40,230 bases of DNA. Source: an uncultured Bacteroidota bacterium (GTDB lineage: Bacteria > Bacteroidota > Bacteroidia > Chitinophagales > Chitinophagaceae). Both the position numbers and the translations under genes were made by a program. Positions 36,603-40,230 of this stretch are shown here, in pieces. Position 1 is the stretch's first letter; each line of letters begins with the position of its first letter. The stretch lies in NCBI GenBank assembly GCA_903924075.1, contig CAIYAG010000269.1, forward strand, positions 1 through 40,230, given 5' to 3'. Under the pieces are notes generated by a model. That model had not been told where the DNA came from and searched no databases. It saw only the letters and a list, made by a program, of their open reading frames with translations.

Positions 36603-37530
36603 TCTAGATGAAGCCAACATATCAGTTGTTATGGCAACTTATAATGGCGAACACTTTTTGCGAAAACAGTTGGATAGTATTTTACAACAAACACTTGCTC
36701 CTATAGAAATTATTATTGTTGACGACTGCTCTAATGATGGAACGGTTACTATTATAAAAGAATATGCCGCTCGTTTTTCAACAATTCGGTATGTTTTAAA
36801 CGAAAAAAATCTAGGCTATATTGGCAATTTTGAGAAAGGGATGATGATGGCTCAAGGTAATTTTATTGCGTTGAGTGATCAGGATGATATTTGGGTTCCA
36901 AGCAAATTAGAAAAATTATATCAAGGGTTGGGATCGCATTTATTGATCTATAGTGATTCTGAATTGATCGATGAAAATGATGCACCGCTGCATAAAAAAA
37001 TGTCGGATATAAAAAATCAGATCGCTTACGATAACTGCCTGATGTATACAATTGGCGCATGGGCACCTGGTCATACTTTTTTGTTTAAGAAAGAGTTACT
37101 CGATCGATGTATTCCTTTCCCCACCATCGTTACACATGATTTCTGGATCGGCTTTGTGGCAACTTGTTATAGTCCCATTCAATATCTTCCTGAGCCACTG
37201 GTTCAATATCGCCAACACAATTATAACGCCATAGGTGCTGATACACTTGCAAAAAAAACAAATCAAATAAAGCCTAGTAAAGAAGAATTGCAAGAAAAAA
37301 GCAGGATTAGAATGCGGATGTTATATGAAAAATGCCCCCCGGAATTAATAGAGCAAAAACAAGTATTCAAAACCATCTCAGATAGCTATCAAAATAATTC
37401 GTTTAAGAATAATCTTACCAGGATGATCACTTTTTTTAAATATCGAGATCTGATACTGGCGTATAAAAAGAAATCGGAATTAATGAAAATGCTGTTCTGT
37501 TTAAAACTTTTTTTTAAAATAGATTATTAG
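36592..37530 (+). CDS. Family 2 glycosyltransferase (rhamnosyltransferase-like)
   Basis: ISVVMATYNGEHFLRKQLDSILQQTLAPIEIIIVDDCSNDGT; ALSDQDDIWVPSK. Start likely ATG at 36592, overlapping the meaB end. Confidence 0.9.
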   Translation: MHSDLDEANISVVMATYNGEHFLRKQLDSILQQTLAPIEIIIVDDCSNDGTVTIIKEYAARFSTIRYVLNEKNLGYIGNFEKGMMMAQGNFIALSDQDDIWVPSKLEKLYQGLGSHLLIYSDSELIDENDAPLHKKMSDIKNQIAYDNCLMYTIGAWAPGHTFLFKKELLDRCIPFPTIVTHDFWIGFVATCYSPIQYLPEPLVQYRQHNYNAIGADTLAKKTNQIKPSKEELQEKSRIRMRMLYEKCPPELIEQKQVFKTISDSYQNNSFKNNLTRMITFFKYRDLILAYKKKSELMKMLFCLKLFFKIDY

Positions 37531-37536
37531 AAGCAC

Positions 37537-38427
37537 TTATTTTTTGGTGAGTGCAGTATAAACTCTTTTGAAATAATTTTTTGCATTGATACTCCATGGG
37601 ATCGAAAGTTGTTCGAGTGGCCCGTCGAATGCATCACCCCTTCTAAGAAAATATTTCGAAAAGGTTCCGGAAGTCATTCCCCATTTTGAAATAAATTTTG
37701 AATACCCGGCATTGTGTTTCACTCTTTTTACAGAGATCGAACCGAAATGATACACTCGGCTACTGGCAATTCCTTTGAATGTTCTTACGCCCAATTTCCA
37801 GAGTTTCATAGAAAAATCGGGATCGGAATACATACCCGGACTAAACTCGATACTATATCCTCCAGCCAGGTCCCAGATATCTTTGTGAACAATATTGGGT
37901 GGCCATGTGGCACCTTGCCAATCCTGCATGGGTAATTCTTTATATTCTTTAAGTAGAGCAGCTTCATTGAAGGTTTCAATGGAATTCCCATAGCTTTTTT
38001 CGATGGAGCAACTACTTTGTGCTTTGATCTCAATAGCCGTAGAAGAAAAGAAAAAATAGGGATGTCCAATTAAATCGATCGCTTCTTTGAGGGGTTTATC
38101 CCAATCCGGACAAACATACATATCATCATTAATATAAAGCAGGTATTCGGTGGATGCTAAATTGCGGCAACTATTAAGCGCATAGCAAACACCGATATTT
38201 TCTGCACTATAGGAATAACTAATATCAGGTTGTGTTTTGATCCATTCTAAGCTACCATCTTTGCCCTCATTGATATGAACAATGATCTCATGGCTATAAA
38301 AAGAATGCTTGCGAATGCTGTTGATGCAGAGTTGTAGATAAGCCAAATTATTCCAGCTAGGGATCATGATCGAAAACAAAGGGGTTGCATCCGATTTGCG
38401 ACTGATTTTTTCTATGCTTATACTCAT
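37537..38427 (-). CDS. Family 2 glycosyltransferase
   Basis: FSIMIPSWNNLAYLQLCINSIRKHSFYSHEIIVHINEGKDGSLEW; LLYINDDMYVCPDWD. Confidence 0.88.
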   Translation of the reverse strand: MSISIEKISRKSDATPLFSIMIPSWNNLAYLQLCINSIRKHSFYSHEIIVHINEGKDGSLEWIKTQPDISYSYSAENIGVCYALNSCRNLASTEYLLYINDDMYVCPDWDKPLKEAIDLIGHPYFFFSSTAIEIKAQSSCSIEKSYGNSIETFNEAALLKEYKELPMQDWQGATWPPNIVHKDIWDLAGGYSIEFSPGMYSDPDFSMKLWKLGVRTFKGIASSRVYHFGSISVKRVKHNAGYSKFISKWGMTSGTFSKYFLRRGDAFDGPLEQLSIPWSINAKNYFKRVYTALTKK

Positions 38428-38441
38428 GTAGAACACCAGCT

Positions 38442-38675
38442 TTAGTCGTTATACTGTTCTTTTTCGTTTTTCCACCAGCGCCATCCAATGTATCCCATGA
38501 TTGCTAAGGGTGTAAAAGCTAAATAGATAATGGCCGAATTGAGGGCTTTTGCGGGTCCTTCACCCAACTGAGAGGCGGTTTTTGTGCAGATAGAACATTG
38601 CGCCAAAACCGACTGTGTGCTGCAGATCAGCACCATCACCATACCCATGAAGACCCAAAAAGATTTTTTCATCAA
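38442..38675 (-). CDS. Conserved small membrane protein with CxxC
   Basis: Signal/TM then CSICTKTASQLGEGPAKALNSAIIYLAFTPLAIMGYIGWRWWKNEKEQ, resembling a small Bacteroidota protein family. Confidence 0.65.
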   Translation of the reverse strand: MMKKSFWVFMGMVMVLICSTQSVLAQCSICTKTASQLGEGPAKALNSAIIYLAFTPLAIMGYIGWRWWKNEKEQYND

Positions 38676-38748
38676 CTACGAATTCGGTTCAAAGATAGCG
38701 CGTAAAACTTCTCAACTTTCCTTAACTTTCTTGCTCAACCCAACAAAC

Positions 38749-40044
38749 GTGAACCAAAGAAGAGCTTTTTTACAGAAAATGGGCTTGCTCGCGGGAGCAT
38801 TCTCAGCCAATAGTCTTTTTAACGAATTGCATGCAGCCAATTTTGATGCGGCTCAGAAAAAAGTGCAATTGCTAAGTCCAGAACAAGTTGCCATGGACGA
38901 AGACTATTGGTCGGTGATTCAACAGAGTTATACGGTTAACAGTAATTTGGTAAACCTCAATAATGGGGGAGTTAGTCCCTCTCCAAGAGTAGTTCAGGAG
39001 GCGGTTGCGCGGTATAACGACTTGTCTAATCAGGCTCCTTCCTATTATATGTGGCGGATTTTAGATCAGGGCAGGGAACCCTTGCGTTACAAATTAGGCG
39101 TCTTAGCGGGATGTTCACCTGAAGAGATAGCGATTAATCGTAATGCTACGGAGGCATTGAATACCGTCATATTTGGATTAGATCTAAAAGCAGGCGATGA
39201 AGTGATTGGAACCAAGCAAGATTATCCCAATATGATCAATGCCTGGAAGCAGAGAGCCCTGCGTGAAGGAATTGTTTATACGCAGTTGAACTTCAAGTTT
39301 CCAATTGAGAATGATGAAGAAATTGTTTCTACTTATGAAAAAGCGATCACTTCAAAAACCAAGGTCGTTCACATCACACATATCATTAATTGGATCGGTC
39401 AGATTTTGCCTGTAGCTAAGATTGCAAAAATGGCGAAGTCGAAGGGATGTGAAGTAATTGTAGATGGTGCACACTCATTTGGATTATTAGATTATAAGAT
39501 CCCTGATTTGAACTGCGATTATTTTGGAACCAGTTTGCATAAATTTTTAAGTGCACCAATTGGTAGTGGGATGTTATGGATCAGTAAAGAAAAAATATCG
39601 AAAGTATGGCCGTTGGTTTGCAACGACAATCCACATGGAACTGATATTAGAAAGTTTGAAACCATTGGTACGCGTAGCTTTCCGATAGAACAGGGAATTG
39701 GTGAAGCGGTTAATTTTCAAATGGCGATCGGTTCAAAAAGAAAAGAAGACAGGATCAGGTATTTAAAAAATTATTGGGCTAATAAAGTAGTGAATCATCC
39801 AAAGGTTAAAATTCATACTTCTTTCAAACCAGAATATTCATGTGCAATTTGTGGGGTAAGTATTGATGGAATGACGCCAGGTGAATTAGATGCTGCTTTA
39901 CTGAATAATTACAAAATCCATACAGTAGGAATTGTTTGGGAGAATATCAGTTGCGTTCGAATTACACCACATGTGTACACCAGAATACAAGATTTAGACA
40001 AGCTTGCTTTTGCCATCAGAGAGTTGGCAGATAAGCAGAAATAA
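38749..40044 (+). CDS. Tat-exported class V aminotransferase (isopenicillin-N epimerase-like)
   Basis: Probable GTG start at 38749 giving MNQRRAFLQKMGLLAGAFSANSLF (Tat-like); VIVDGAHSFGLLDYKIPDLNCDYFGTSLHKFLSAPIGSGML (PLP lysine). Confidence 0.85.
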   Translation: MNQRRAFLQKMGLLAGAFSANSLFNELHAANFDAAQKKVQLLSPEQVAMDEDYWSVIQQSYTVNSNLVNLNNGGVSPSPRVVQEAVARYNDLSNQAPSYYMWRILDQGREPLRYKLGVLAGCSPEEIAINRNATEALNTVIFGLDLKAGDEVIGTKQDYPNMINAWKQRALREGIVYTQLNFKFPIENDEEIVSTYEKAITSKTKVVHITHIINWIGQILPVAKIAKMAKSKGCEVIVDGAHSFGLLDYKIPDLNCDYFGTSLHKFLSAPIGSGMLWISKEKISKVWPLVCNDNPHGTDIRKFETIGTRSFPIEQGIGEAVNFQMAIGSKRKEDRIRYLKNYWANKVVNHPKVKIHTSFKPEYSCAICGVSIDGMTPGELDAALLNNYKIHTVGIVWENISCVRITPHVYTRIQDLDKLAFAIRELADKQK

Positions 40045-40076
40045 AAAAAGGCCGACAAATTATGTCGGCCTTTTTT
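40044..40076. terminator. Bidirectional intrinsic terminator between convergent genes
   Basis: AAAAAAGGCCGACA-AATTA-TGTCGGCCTTTTTT; A and T tracts on both sides. Confidence 0.9.
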
Positions 40077-40093
40077 ATGAGTAACCAATAAGT

Positions 40094-40210
40094 TTATGAT
40101 GACTGTTTAACAGTGATCTTCTTAGATTTAACGCCATTAGCTGGTCTGCTTTTGCCAAAAGAACCTTTGAATCTTTTGCCTTTTGCGGTTTTTTTATCGC
40201 CTCTTCCCAT
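40094..40210 (-). CDS. 30S ribosomal protein Thx (38 aa; not in the ORF track)
   Basis: Own translation: MGRGDKKTAKGKRFKGSFGKSRPANGVKSKKITVKQSS*; matches the Thx pattern MG(K/R)GD(K/R)(R/K)TxxGKxxxGxxGKxRP. Confidence 0.88.
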   Translation of the reverse strand: MGRGDKKTAKGKRFKGSFGKSRPANGVKSKKITVKQSS

Positions 40211-40230
40211 GATGATTTTTTTTGAGTGAA

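Noticed and set aside
33573-38427. Glycosyltransferase group around meaB as a capsule/O-antigen island with unusual mobility
   Set aside because: Mixed strands, housekeeping genes interspersed, no mobility genes or visible composition break; looks like ordinary chromosomal content.
1-40230. Anti-phage defence system, toxin-antitoxin, prophage or secretion-system locus
   Set aside because: No ORF shows motifs typical of these systems; nearly every ORF has a metabolic, envelope or regulatory assignment.

Overview
This 40.2 kb window looks like ordinary chromosome from a Bacteroidota bacterium, probably Chitinophagaceae-like. That assignment is inferred from protein content (GldE/CNNM-like protein, LptC, CoaX, DUF2157/DUF4401/GDYXXLXY trio, ECF sigma/anti-sigma/DUF4097 trio). 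I support about 40 protein-coding genes, one of them absent from the ORF track: a 38-aa Thx-type 30S ribosomal protein at 40094..40210. Functional blocks: a GH9 plus polysaccharide-deacetylase fusion and a GH3 beta-glucosidase; a minus-strand glycan cluster (LegB-type dehydratase, sugar-nucleotidyltransferase, SDR, polyprenyl-P GT2, ArnD-like deacetylase, GT87-like membrane GT); a bacterial deoxyhypusine-synthase-like enzyme; an ECF sigma operon; a CoaX-OMP-LptC operon; a second glycosyltransferase group around meaB. I saw no rRNA, tRNA, CRISPR, prophage or transposase gene. The most unusual structure is a pair of about 180-200 bp composite repeats (11952..12131 and 23334..23533). Each fills a convergent intergenic gap. 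Each is bounded by inverted arrays of the heptamer GTGAAGA/TCTTCAC ending in ACGGA/TCCGT and encloses two terminator-like hairpins. The two copies are in opposite orientation, have nearly identical internal spacing, and show a compensatory base-pair change in one stem. They look like a portable double-terminator repeat family, possibly MITE-like or REP-like.
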